DNA of 64,000 nucleotides from Rhodobacteraceae bacterium SB2 (GTDB lineage: Bacteria; Pseudomonadota; Alphaproteobacteria; Rhodobacterales; Rhodobacteraceae), in contig LGRT01000037.1 of NCBI GenBank assembly GCA_001642945.1, positions 186,001 through 250,000 of the forward strand, read 5' to 3'. The notes beneath the pieces were generated by a model, which worked only from the letters and a program-made list of their open reading frames with translations, was not told the origin of the DNA and made no database searches. Numbering within the stretch: the first letter of the stretch is position 1; every line of letters begins with the position of its first letter. A program made the translations under genes and the position numbers. Shown here in pieces: positions 37,189 to 45,995 of the stretch.

Positions 37189-37244
37189 TCGTCGCTGTCC
37201 ATTTCACATATCTTCCAAGCCCTTAGCTAGAGCAGTCAAAAGAA

Positions 37245-37616
37245 TCATTCAAGCCAATCATTGCGAAAATTACGCAGCGCGCGGCGTTCTCGTTTGGTGG
37301 GGCGCCCTTTTCGATCCTGCCCCGGCGCTGGGTTTTCGGGGTCTTGCTTTGGCGTTAAATCGCGATAGAGCAACTGAGCCTCGCTAGCCGGTCCACGACG
37401 ATGCCCCAAGGCTAAAACTTCGACAACGCGCACAGAACGGCTTTGCACAACAGTTAGAACCTGTCCGACCGAAATACTGGTTGCCGGCTTCAGAACTTTT
37501 GCAGCGTTCACGCGTATATGGCCCGCTTCAATCTGTTTACTGCTGAGGCTGCGTGTCTTGAAAAACCGCGCAAAAAACAGCCATTTATCCAACCGTATTC
37601 GATCCGCCTCTGCCAC
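37245..37616 (-). CDS. S4-domain RNA-binding protein (Hsp15/HslR-like)
   Basis: Protein of 123 residues with one S4 domain at about 8-65: IRLDKWLFFARFFKTRSLS, then EAGHIRVNAAKVLKPATSIS. The C-terminus is basic (RKGRPTKRERRALRNFRND). HslR binds the 50S subunit with nascent chain and recycles stalled ribosomes. Its ATG is 2 bp after the helicase stop in transcription order, so the two are co-transcribed. Function is by homology of fold only. Confidence 0.82.
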   Translation of the reverse strand: MAEADRIRLDKWLFFARFFKTRSLSSKQIEAGHIRVNAAKVLKPATSISVGQVLTVVQSRSVRVVEVLALGHRRGPASEAQLLYRDLTPKQDPENPAPGQDRKGRPTKRERRALRNFRNDWLE

Positions 37617-37618
37617 AC

Positions 37619-40528
37619 TTAGCGATCCTGCGTTTTTAACCCCATCAACGCAGCTGCAAACGGGTTATCTGGATCAATTTTCTGCGTTTTTTCTGGCTTG
37701 GCTGCAAAAGTTTTGGGGCCTTTTTTATCGCGCGTTGGTTTTTGCTTGCCCTTCGATTTGCGCGTCTGCTTTTCATCACCCGCGCGGTGTTTCGGTTTAT
37801 TATGCCTGGGCGGGCTTTGTTTTTTAGCCACATGCCCCCAGGTGAATGTATAGAACACTTCCAACTCTGGCTCTATGGTCTCAGCGCTTTGTGATTGCGC
37901 CGGCGCTGATTGGCTATCTGCCTGCGCTATCGAAGCTGCGGGCTGCTCTTCCTCGTGCAGCGTCTCCGTCCGCTCTGAGCCCGAAGAAAGCGCTTCTACA
38001 GCGCTCGGCTCGACCTTCGCGGGGTTGACGTCCAATGCCGCCTCTTGCGCCGCATCCACAGGTTCGGACGCCACCTTCTCAGGCAAATCGGCGGCTATTT
38101 CGGGTTTATCCACCTCAGGCGTTGCGCTGGCTACTGGATCTTGGGCAGCCTTGGTTTTTACACGTTCCGCCTTCGCCGCCTGATAACCAAGACCTTGCAT
38201 CAAATCGGCAAATTGCTCCAAGGTCATTCCGGTAATCGATAGCATATCTGCTTTCGCTTCAAACCCGGTTCGGCTGTTTTCGTCGCGCAGCATATCTGCC
38301 AAACGCTCCAGCATATCGATGCGAATGGCGCGGGTGCCCGCGTTGCGATAGCCACAAATCGTCTCATGCCCGCTTTCCGCATGGGCATCGACGGGAACCG
38401 TCACCAAACCGGGGGGCGGCGCTTCGGAAAAGGTTTGCAGCCCCTTGGAAAGCGACCATAAGACCAACCGCAAGCGGGTGGGGGCGGGTTTCAGCAGCAA
38501 GGGCATAAACACGGTAAATTGACCGAAACGCACCCCATGTTTGCGCAATGCCCCGCGCGCATCTTGATCCAAAGATTTCACATCTTCGGCAACTTGCGCG
38601 CGCGGTAGAATTCCAAACCCCTCAACCATGCGATAGGCAAAGCCCCGCGCCAAACCCGTTAGGGTTTCATCACGTTGTAAATTTATCAGCGGCTCAAACA
38701 GGCTAGCGATCTTGCGATCAATAAAATGCTGCAACCGCCGCTGTACTTTTTGCGTCACATCGGCGCCGGCCTCATCATCCACGAACACCGTGATCCGTGG
38801 TTTTAAAATATCATCTCCGGACACCAATTTGCCGATCGCCTGCGTTCCCCACATAAGGCCGCCTTGCTCAGTAAAATCAATTTCTGTATCCGGCGCATTG
38901 TAAAATCGATCCGCCCGCAGATGAAAATGCGGCGTCAGGGCCTGTAAAGCCGCAGATTTGATGGTCTTTGCTTCTTGCCCGGTCGCGTCTTTATCTTGAC
39001 GAAACTGAAACCCTTCAAGCCGACCAACGAATTCTCCTTCGACGGTCACCTCACTATTTTCATTCACTTCGGCCAACAGGGCCTCCTTCTGTTTCAACCT
39101 GCGCAACAGCACCGAGGTTCTTCGATCCACAAACCGCTGCGTCAAACGCATATGCAGCGCGTCCGATAATCTATCTTCTACAGCGCGCGTCGTCTCACGC
39201 CAATGATTTTCGTCATCTACCCAACCACTTCTTTGGCTGACATATGTCCAAGTGCGCACAAAAGCCAATCGCATTGACAATGTATCAATATCACCCTCCA
39301 CGCGATCAATGCGTTTGAGATGCCCCGCAAGCCAATCATTCGGCAAATGCCTATTGCCCTGTAAATGCCCGAAAACACTGCTGAGTAAGCTGACATGTTC
39401 GGCCAAGCTTATCCCGCGAAAATCAGGAATTCGGCAAATATCCCAAAGCAGGCGCACACGCTCTGGATGCTGCACTTGTTGGCGAATATCTTCGCTTTGC
39501 CATAGGGCCTGCAGCGCAAGGTAATCATCGGCTTCCCGAGCTTTTACCAAAAGATCATCTTGAGATGATATAGACAGGCTGTGCATCAACGCATCGATCG
39601 AAGAAAAATTCAAATCAGAATTGCGCCATTGCAATTTCGAAATCGGTGTGAAGCGATTTTCAACAATTGCAGCCGCCATGCCCTCGTCAAGCGGAGGTGC
39701 CTCGCCCGTCACCCCAAAACTGCCATCCGACATCCCGCGCCCCGCGCGGCCGGCGATTTGCCCCAATTCATTTGGCGCCAAATCACGCATCCGGCGGCCA
39801 TCAAACTTTGACAAGCCTGCAAAAGCCACGTGGTCGATATCCAAGTTCAACCCCATACCAATCGCATCCGTTGCCACCAGATAATCAACATCTCCGTTTT
39901 GATACAGCTCCACCTGCGCGTTTCTTGTGCGCGGGCTCAACGCCCCCATCACCACTGCTGCACCGCCCTTTTGGCGCCGGATCAATTCGGCGATGGCATA
40001 CAGATTATCAACTGAAAAGCACACAATTGCACTGCGGGCGGGCATTCTGCTGATTTTTTTGGAGCCCGTATAACTGAGCGTGCTCAGACGGTCCCGCCGC
40101 ATAAATTGCGCCTCTGGCACCAATTCTGAAATCACCTTTCGCATCGTGCCGGCGCCCAGAAACAGCGTTTCATGCAAGCCGCGCATGTGAATTATGCGAT
40201 CGGTAAACACGTGACCGCGTTCAGGATCTGCACAGAGCTGCACTTCATCAATCGCCACAAAATCCACCCCCATCGCCTGCGGCATGGATTCGACGGTACA
40301 GATCCAATATTTGGTGCGTGGAGGTACGATCCGCTCTTCGCCAGTGACCAGTGCCACAACTGATGGACCGCGCAGGGCAACAATTTTATCGTAGACCTCA
40401 CGTGCCAAAAGCCGCAATGGCAAGCCAATAATTCCAGTACGATGGGCGAGCATGCGTTCAATGGCGTAATGGGTTTTACCGGTATTTGTGGGCCCTAGAA
40501 CGGCGACCACCCGCGCAGATTGCTGCAT
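37619..40528 (-). CDS. SUV3-like DExH-box RNA helicase
   Basis: Helicase of 969 residues. Walker A GPTNTGKTHYAIERM at about 12-26, DEVQ box (IDEVQLC) near 93-97, motif VI-type QIAGRAGRG near residue 258. The SUV3-type C-terminal domain follows with FYNAPDTEIDFTEQGGL and EVFYTFTWGHV. The last ~110 residues are Lys/Pro-rich and probably disordered RNA-binding tail. Mitochondrial SUV3 works with PNPase-like nucleases in RNA turnover, so an alphaproteobacterial relative is expected to help RNA decay. The next gene (S4) overlaps closely. Start MQQSARVVAVLGPTNTGK is accepted. Confidence 0.85.
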   Translation of the reverse strand: MQQSARVVAVLGPTNTGKTHYAIERMLAHRTGIIGLPLRLLAREVYDKIVALRGPSVVALVTGEERIVPPRTKYWICTVESMPQAMGVDFVAIDEVQLCADPERGHVFTDRIIHMRGLHETLFLGAGTMRKVISELVPEAQFMRRDRLSTLSYTGSKKISRMPARSAIVCFSVDNLYAIAELIRRQKGGAAVVMGALSPRTRNAQVELYQNGDVDYLVATDAIGMGLNLDIDHVAFAGLSKFDGRRMRDLAPNELGQIAGRAGRGMSDGSFGVTGEAPPLDEGMAAAIVENRFTPISKLQWRNSDLNFSSIDALMHSLSISSQDDLLVKAREADDYLALQALWQSEDIRQQVQHPERVRLLWDICRIPDFRGISLAEHVSLLSSVFGHLQGNRHLPNDWLAGHLKRIDRVEGDIDTLSMRLAFVRTWTYVSQRSGWVDDENHWRETTRAVEDRLSDALHMRLTQRFVDRRTSVLLRRLKQKEALLAEVNENSEVTVEGEFVGRLEGFQFRQDKDATGQEAKTIKSAALQALTPHFHLRADRFYNAPDTEIDFTEQGGLMWGTQAIGKLVSGDDILKPRITVFVDDEAGADVTQKVQRRLQHFIDRKIASLFEPLINLQRDETLTGLARGFAYRMVEGFGILPRAQVAEDVKSLDQDARGALRKHGVRFGQFTVFMPLLLKPAPTRLRLVLWSLSKGLQTFSEAPPPGLVTVPVDAHAESGHETICGYRNAGTRAIRIDMLERLADMLRDENSRTGFEAKADMLSITGMTLEQFADLMQGLGYQAAKAERVKTKAAQDPVASATPEVDKPEIAADLPEKVASEPVDAAQEAALDVNPAKVEPSAVEALSSGSERTETLHEEEQPAASIAQADSQSAPAQSQSAETIEPELEVFYTFTWGHVAKKQSPPRHNKPKHRAGDEKQTRKSKGKQKPTRDKKGPKTFAAKPEKTQKIDPDNPFAAALMGLKTQDR

Positions 40529-40542
40529 CTTACCCTCTAGGA

Positions 40543-41103
40543 TTAAAGCGTTTTCTCGCCGGTCGCCGATGCAACGCGATCTCTGGCGCTTTCTACGTCT
40601 TCTAAAAACGGATGTATAGTCAGAACCTTGGAATAGGCGGTAAAGGCAAGATCAGGACGTTCAAAATGCTCAAAAATTTGGCCCAGAAGCACCAGAGACG
40701 GATAATGCAAGGCATCAAGCCTCAGGGCGGCTTGCAAATCTTCTATAGCGGGGCCGAAATAGCCAAGGTGATGATAGGCGCGGGCGCGCCCATACCATCC
40801 TGAAGCAAACTGTGGCGCCATTTCAATCACGGCACCAAAATGCTGCGCCGCCACATCGAACCGCTGCGCTTTAAAACTGTTTTCGCCGCGCTTGTAGAGC
40901 AAATCAACGCCAGGCGAGCCCGACAAAGACCAAAGCTGCTTTATTTCTCGCTCTATCGCGGCAAACTTTTCTTGGTCAGACGCCGCCAACTCATTGTACA
41001 AAAGCCTGATTTGATCCGAGCTATCCGCTGAGCAAAGCGTTGCACAAACAGAAATGAAGCCTGAGGCAACAAGGCATTTGATTGTTGTTCGAAAACTCTC
41101 CAT
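40543..41103 (-). CDS. Tetratricopeptide-repeat protein (exported)
   Basis: Protein of 186 residues. A signal peptide with hydrophobic core VASGFISVCATLCSA ends near residue 26. Two to three TPR-like repeats follow: LLYKRGENSFKAQRFDVAAQHFGAVIEMAP at about 63-92 and ASGWYGRARAYHHLGYFGPAIEDLQAAL at about 94-121, then LGQIFEHFERPDLAFTAYSKVL. It is likely periplasmic and acts by protein contacts. It is separated from the helicase by 14 bp and divergent from the SCP2 gene. Partner is unknown. Confidence 0.78.
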   Translation of the reverse strand: MESFRTTIKCLVASGFISVCATLCSADSSDQIRLLYNELAASDQEKFAAIEREIKQLWSLSGSPGVDLLYKRGENSFKAQRFDVAAQHFGAVIEMAPQFASGWYGRARAYHHLGYFGPAIEDLQAALRLDALHYPSLVLLGQIFEHFERPDLAFTAYSKVLTIHPFLEDVESARDRVASATGEKTL

Positions 41104-41163
41104 AGGAATAAGATAGTGGATGGGTCACTTTATTCTAGTTAAAATGGCAAAAAGGAATTCGTG

Positions 41164-41454
41164 ATGAGTGAAATTTTGGAACAGGCTGTCCTAGCCCTGA
41201 CAAAGAAAATGGGCGAAGCCTCTTTTGGTGGTTCTGCTAAATTCGATATCGACGGCGAAGGGTGCATTATGATTGACGCCGCAGGCGTGCGTGCCGGCGA
41301 TGAAGAGGCAGAGGTAACGCTTCGAGCAAATACAGAGACGTTCCAAGATATCTTAGCCGGCGATTTAGATCCTGCATCTGCCTTCATGAGCGGACGTTTG
41401 ACCATTGATGGTGACATGGGCGTTGCCATGCAGCTGGGCAGCGCGCTTGGGTAA
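41164..41454 (+). CDS. SCP2 sterol-binding domain protein
   Basis: Small protein of 96 residues forming one SCP2 domain: KFDIDGEGCIMIDAAG near 27-42, then EVTLRANTETFQDILAGDLDPASAFMSG. ATG at 41164 is preferred over the GTG one codon earlier because AAGGA is 7 bp before it. The SCP2 fold binds lipids or acyl-CoA; role in this genome is not known. Divergent from the TPR gene. Confidence 0.82.
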   Translation: MSEILEQAVLALTKKMGEASFGGSAKFDIDGEGCIMIDAAGVRAGDEEAEVTLRANTETFQDILAGDLDPASAFMSGRLTIDGDMGVAMQLGSALG

Positions 41455-41541
41455 AGGGATACCAACGCGTACAAAAAGCTCGTCGGCAAGCCCTTACTGG
41501 CGTGCGGGGCGGCCTAATCTAAGCGATCTTTTTAACAGTTT

Positions 41542-42312
41542 TTAAGTGAGCTTATGCACGCCTTTGGCAACCGCAGCAGCGCCAGCGCGCAGCCAATTAT
41601 GCTCAGAGGCCACAAAAAACACCGTTAAGCCATATTTCTCGCGCCATTCTGCGGCTTGCTCTACAGTGCCCACAAAGCTCATATACGCCTTGTTCGAGGC
41701 GCGCGCCGCCTCGCCCACACTGCGCAATGCCGCTTGCAATTCCTCACTGGTTTGATCAGTTTTACCATAGCCAACCGATAAATCAGCCGGCCCAACAAAC
41801 AGACCATCAATCCCCTCGATTGACGCAAGATCCTTCGCAACTAGAACCGCCTCTGGCTCTTCCACCTGGGCGATCACAACAGTTTCATCACGCGACTTTT
41901 GTAAAAGGTCAGGCATTGATTGCGTGGCATAACCGGCCCAGCGCGTCGATCCGGCATAACCCCGACCGCGATGCCCGAAGCGCGCCATACGGGCAATCGA
42001 CTGCGCTTTTTCAACGCTGTCAACATGGGGCACAACAATGCCAACGGCTCCATAATCTAAAGCCTGCAAAATTTCGCGCTCGCTGCCATCACCCACCCGA
42101 ATCAAAATTGGGAAATCAAGCGCGGTTGCAACGGCAATACATTGATCCATGGCGCCCCGATCAAACGGCGCGTGTTCGGCATCCAAACATAAAAAATCTA
42201 ACCCAGACTGCGCCAAAACCTCAATCATAATATAATGTGGTGTTTTCAAGAAGGTTCCCGCTAAAGGCGCCCCCGATAACATTTTTTGTCGAAAATTCGA
42301 TATGCGTGACAT
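41542..42312 (-). CDS. HpcH/HpaI-family aldolase
   Basis: Class II aldolase of 256 residues. Metal-binding pattern: LCLDAEHAPFDRG at about 42-54, VRVGDGS-like IRVGDGSEREIL near 71-82, AQVEEPEAV near 150-158 and FVGPADLSVGYG near 175-186, where Glu and Asp bind the divalent metal. Substrates in the family are 2-oxo acids such as 4-hydroxy-2-oxo-heptanedioate; the one here is unknown. ATG at 42312 is chosen (MSRISNFRQK) because a GGGG site lies just before it; the longer frame adds 17 unlikely residues. Confidence 0.82.
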   Translation of the reverse strand: MSRISNFRQKMLSGAPLAGTFLKTPHYIMIEVLAQSGLDFLCLDAEHAPFDRGAMDQCIAVATALDFPILIRVGDGSEREILQALDYGAVGIVVPHVDSVEKAQSIARMARFGHRGRGYAGSTRWAGYATQSMPDLLQKSRDETVVIAQVEEPEAVLVAKDLASIEGIDGLFVGPADLSVGYGKTDQTSEELQAALRSVGEAARASNKAYMSFVGTVEQAAEWREKYGLTVFFVASEHNWLRAGAAAVAKGVHKLT

Positions 42313-42400
42313 TTTATACCCCATTTTTTTCGCGCAGTGTACGCGGCGATCTTGCAGATGCAAGGGTGGCCGCAGCCCAGCTTTGATCTATGTTTGAACG

Positions 42401-43423
42401 ATGAGCAAATCAGCACTTCTTCGTTTCACAGGTCGCGGGATATATTGCCCTGCCGGAGAGTTTTACATTGACCCGTGGCGCCCCGTGGAATGCGCCCTTC
42501 TCACCCATGGTCATGCCGATCACGCCCGCCCTGGGCATAGCAGATATCTCAGCACGGATATTGCTGCCCCTGTGATATCGCATCGCTTAAACAATCCCGT
42601 ATTGGAAACCGTCCGCTATGGAGAAACCAGACAGATTAAAGATGCGCTGGTTTCGTTTCACCCCGCCGGCCATATCCCTGGCTCTGCCCAAATTCGTATT
42701 GAGGTTGCAGGTGAAATATGGGTGGTATCTGGCGATTATAAAATCGAAAATGATGGATTAACAACCCCTTTTGAGCCACTGAAATGTCATAGTTTTATTA
42801 GCGAATGTACCTTTGGCCTTCCGGCGTTTCAATGGCAGCCCCAAAACACCATTTTTGATCAGATTAACACTTGGTGGGCAGAAACTGCCAAAGCCGGCAA
42901 ATGCTGCATTCTGGGTGCCTACGGTCTGGGCAAGGCGCAGCGCTTGCTATGCGGCTTGGATGCCAATATCGGTCCAATCTTGACGCACAGCGCCACAGAA
43001 GCCACAAATCAGATCTTGCGCGATCAGGGCTTTGATCTTCCCAAAACTCAAAAAATTATGCCCGATACGGATCGCAAAGCGCAGCGCGGTGCGCTGATTT
43101 TGGCGCCCCCTTCGGTATTTGGCAGCGCTTGGGCCAAACGTTTTGGCGAAACGTCAACAGGGTTTGTAAGCGGTTGGATGGCGCTGCGCGGTATTCGGCG
43201 AAGGCGTGGCTTTGACCGGGGCTTTGTTTTATCCGATCACGCGGACTGGCCGGCCCTAAACGCCGCAATCAAAGAAACTGGTGCAGAAAACATCTATGTT
43301 ACACATGGTTACACTGACATCTTTAACAATTGGCTGAACGAACAGGGCTATAATTCAAACATCGTAAAAACCGATTTTACGGGGGATGAGGCTGAGCTGC
43401 CTGAGGAAGAGAGCGCCGAATGA
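42401..43423 (+). CDS. Ligase-associated DNA exonuclease (MBL/beta-CASP fold)
   Basis: Protein of 340 residues. The metallo-beta-lactamase motif is THGHADHARPGH at about 36-47, then HPAGHIPGSAQIRIE (motif III) near 85-99, VSGDYKIEND, and the beta-CASP/C-terminal FVLSDHADWPAL near 275-286. It is the 3'-end-processing exonuclease encoded with bacterial ATP-dependent ligases (TIGR04122-type). Its stop overlaps the ligase ATG by 4 bp (ATGA), so they are co-translated. Divergent from the aldolase gene. Confidence 0.87.
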   Translation: MSKSALLRFTGRGIYCPAGEFYIDPWRPVECALLTHGHADHARPGHSRYLSTDIAAPVISHRLNNPVLETVRYGETRQIKDALVSFHPAGHIPGSAQIRIEVAGEIWVVSGDYKIENDGLTTPFEPLKCHSFISECTFGLPAFQWQPQNTIFDQINTWWAETAKAGKCCILGAYGLGKAQRLLCGLDANIGPILTHSATEATNQILRDQGFDLPKTQKIMPDTDRKAQRGALILAPPSVFGSAWAKRFGETSTGFVSGWMALRGIRRRRGFDRGFVLSDHADWPALNAAIKETGAENIYVTHGYTDIFNNWLNEQGYNSNIVKTDFTGDEAELPEEESAE

Positions 43424-45012
43424 AAGCCTTTGCGCAGCTGATCAAAACACTGGATGAAGCCAGTCAAACCAACGCAAAGCTCGCAGCGCTATCTGAATAT
43501 TTTAAAAGCGCCGCGCCAGAAGATCGCGTCTGGTGCATTGCTATATTTTCTGGCCGCAGGCCAGCGCGCAGCGTCACGACCGCCGAGATGCGCATTTGGG
43601 CGGCCGAGGCCGCCGAGCTGCCGCTATGGCTGTTGGAAAACACCTATCATATTGTGGGTGATTTGGCCGAAACTATTTCGCTTTTACTGCCGCCTGCACA
43701 GCACAAATCAACGCGAACGCTTCAGCAATGGATCCAAGCGCTTCTCAATTTGAAAGGTCAGGATCTGGCTGCACGCAAAGGCTTCATGCTTGCAGCTTGG
43801 ACAGAATGCGACGGGTATGAGCGTTTCGTGTTCAATAAATTAATCACGGGCGGCTTTCGCATCGGCGTCAGTCAAAAGTTGATGACGCGCGCTTTGGCCC
43901 AAGCAACCGGACAGGATGTCGCCGATCTCGCTCATAAATTAATGGGCCAGTGGAATCCACAAATGACCAGCTGGGAAGATCTTATTCTTGCGCAAAACGC
44001 CAGTATCAATCTATCGCGCCCCTATCCGTTTTGCCTTGCACATGCCTTAGACACAGAGCCCACAAAACTGGGCGACATAAGCGAGTGGTCCGCCGAATGG
44101 AAATGGGACGGCATACGCGCCCAAGTGGTGGTGCGCGAAAAAAACTGTTTCATCTGGTCGCGCGGTGAAGAGATGGTGAACAATCAGTTTCCCGAGCTTG
44201 CCCCTTTGGCTGAACAACTGCCACATGGCACCGTGATCGATGGAGAGTTATTGGCTTGGGCGGATGATAAACCCCTGCCCTTTCATCTTTTACAAAAACG
44301 ACTTGGGCGCAAAACAGTGCCGGCGAGCCTGCTCAAATCTGCGCCAATACGGCTGTTAGCCTATGACCTGCTTGAGGAAAAAGGCAGCGATATACGCGCA
44401 CAACCCTTCGCGCAGCGTCGGTCTGCGTTGGAGGCGCTTTTGCAAACGCATAATGCGCAGGATGTGATCATCCCTTCACGCTCACTTCCAGCAAAGAGCT
44501 GGGGGGATTTGGCAACATATCGGGACGACGCGCGATCTACGCTTGCGGAAGGTTTGATGATAAAATCACGCCAGAGCCCCTACATCGCGGGGCGCAAAAA
44601 GGGGCATTGGTGGAAATGGAAGCTAGATCCGCGCACCATTGATGGCGTGATGATCTATGCTCAGGCCGGACACGGGCGACGCGCCAATCTGTATACTGAT
44701 TTCACCTTTGCTGTATGGGATGGTCCAGCGCTCGTGCCCTTTACCAAAGCCTATTCGGGCCTAAGCGATGCCGAATTTCGCAAAATTACCGCCTGGGTGC
44801 GCAAAAATACGTTGCAAAGATTTGGCCCCGTGCGCCAGGTCACGCCGCAGCACGTTTTCGAAATAGCCTTTGAAGGCATCCAAGAAAGCACGCGTCATAA
44901 ATCAGGTATTGCACTGCGCTTTCCGCGTATGGCACGCTGGCGCGGTGATAAAAAACCAGAGGATGCAAATACCCTGGCCGACTTAAAGGAAATGCTTCAT
45001 GTCCAGCCCTAA
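43420..45012 (+). CDS. ATP-dependent DNA ligase (LigC/exonuclease-associated type)
   Basis: Ligase of 530 residues. An N-terminal DNA-binding domain (about 1-200) precedes the adenylation motif EWKWDGIRAQ with AMP-binding lysine K228, the nucleotidyltransferase motifs GTVIDGELLAW and GLMIKSRQSPY, motif V KGHWWKWKLDP and a C-terminal OB domain. It is an ATP-dependent ligase used for DNA repair beside the NAD-dependent replication ligase, which is not seen here. The overlap of the next gene (14 bp) suggests operon coupling. Confidence 0.88.
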   Translation: MKAFAQLIKTLDEASQTNAKLAALSEYFKSAAPEDRVWCIAIFSGRRPARSVTTAEMRIWAAEAAELPLWLLENTYHIVGDLAETISLLLPPAQHKSTRTLQQWIQALLNLKGQDLAARKGFMLAAWTECDGYERFVFNKLITGGFRIGVSQKLMTRALAQATGQDVADLAHKLMGQWNPQMTSWEDLILAQNASINLSRPYPFCLAHALDTEPTKLGDISEWSAEWKWDGIRAQVVVREKNCFIWSRGEEMVNNQFPELAPLAEQLPHGTVIDGELLAWADDKPLPFHLLQKRLGRKTVPASLLKSAPIRLLAYDLLEEKGSDIRAQPFAQRRSALEALLQTHNAQDVIIPSRSLPAKSWGDLATYRDDARSTLAEGLMIKSRQSPYIAGRKKGHWWKWKLDPRTIDGVMIYAQAGHGRRANLYTDFTFAVWDGPALVPFTKAYSGLSDAEFRKITAWVRKNTLQRFGPVRQVTPQHVFEIAFEGIQESTRHKSGIALRFPRMARWRGDKKPEDANTLADLKEMLHVQP

Positions 45013-45886
45013 GCCAACCGCGCCCGCGCCAGCCTTGGCGCGCGCCCCCCATAAAAAGGCGCGACCGGGCAGTTGCGACACGCATGTGCACCTTTTAGCT
45101 GCCGCAAATGAATTCCCGCTTTATGAGGGCCGCGCGGAAGACCCCCCAAGCGGTTATAAATTTCAAGAATGGATCGGGCTGTATCGTCGCCATCTTGAAA
45201 ATTTAGGCTGCACCCGCGGGGTTATCGTGCATTCAATTTTTTACGGCACCGATAATAGCTTAACCGTGGCGGCCCTGCGCGAAATGGGCGCAGGTTTTCG
45301 TGGCATTGGCTTGCTTCCCGATCAGGCTTCAGAGGCCGATCTTGACCAATTCGTAGCCTGGAACATGGCTGGCGTGCGGCTGAATTACGTCCACGGGGGT
45401 GTTTTAAGCTGGAAAGGCGCCAAAGCAATGGCGCCCAAACTGGCCGATCGGGGCTTGCATATTCAAATGCTTATGCACGCCCATCTGCACATGAACGAAT
45501 TACAACCCGACCTGCAAAGCCTACCCGTGCCTGTGTGTTTTGATCATATCGGATGGCCCGACTTAACGCTTGGGACAGGCAATGCCGGGCTTGAGACGCT
45601 GTATCATATGTTAGATAGCGGCAAGGTTTGGATCAAATTGTCAGGCCTCTACCGGTTGGCAAACGCGCCTTATTTTGATACGGATGAAATTGTTTCAAAG
45701 CTGGTACGCGCAAATCCAGAACGCTGCCTATGGGGGTCAGATTGGCCCCATATCATGCTCAACGGCGCTGAAATGCCCGATGCAGGGTCTTTGATGGATG
45801 CATTTTATCGCGTGGTCAGCGATGAAAAAACGCGCGACCAAATTTTGATTGAGAACCCCAAGAAACTGTACGGCTTCGCCGATTGA
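44999..45886 (+). CDS. Amidohydrolase-2 family protein (PDC-lactonase-like)
   Basis: TIM-barrel hydrolase of 295 residues. Motifs: GSCDTHVHLLAAANEF near 24-39, MLMHAHLHMNELQPD near 157-171 and PVCFDHIGWPDLTLG near 178-192, where His and Asp bind the metal, then CLWGSDWPHIMLNG near 242-255. It resembles 2-pyrone-4,6-dicarboxylate lactonase-like enzymes, but several acyl-lactone or amide substrates are possible. Overlaps the ligase stop by 14 bp. Start near the ligase end has a Pro/Ala-rich leader of about 22 residues; an internal start is possible. Confidence 0.78.
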   Translation: MSSPKPTAPAPALARAPHKKARPGSCDTHVHLLAAANEFPLYEGRAEDPPSGYKFQEWIGLYRRHLENLGCTRGVIVHSIFYGTDNSLTVAALREMGAGFRGIGLLPDQASEADLDQFVAWNMAGVRLNYVHGGVLSWKGAKAMAPKLADRGLHIQMLMHAHLHMNELQPDLQSLPVPVCFDHIGWPDLTLGTGNAGLETLYHMLDSGKVWIKLSGLYRLANAPYFDTDEIVSKLVRANPERCLWGSDWPHIMLNGAEMPDAGSLMDAFYRVVSDEKTRDQILIENPKKLYGFAD

Positions 45887-45995
45887 TCTGCGTATCACCT
45901 AGCCAAAACGGCCTGTCAGTGCCAGCGCGCAACATGCCCTTGTAACTCAAAACCCAGCGGCCTATCTCTTTAGGTGAACAACAAAAGGTCTTTAC

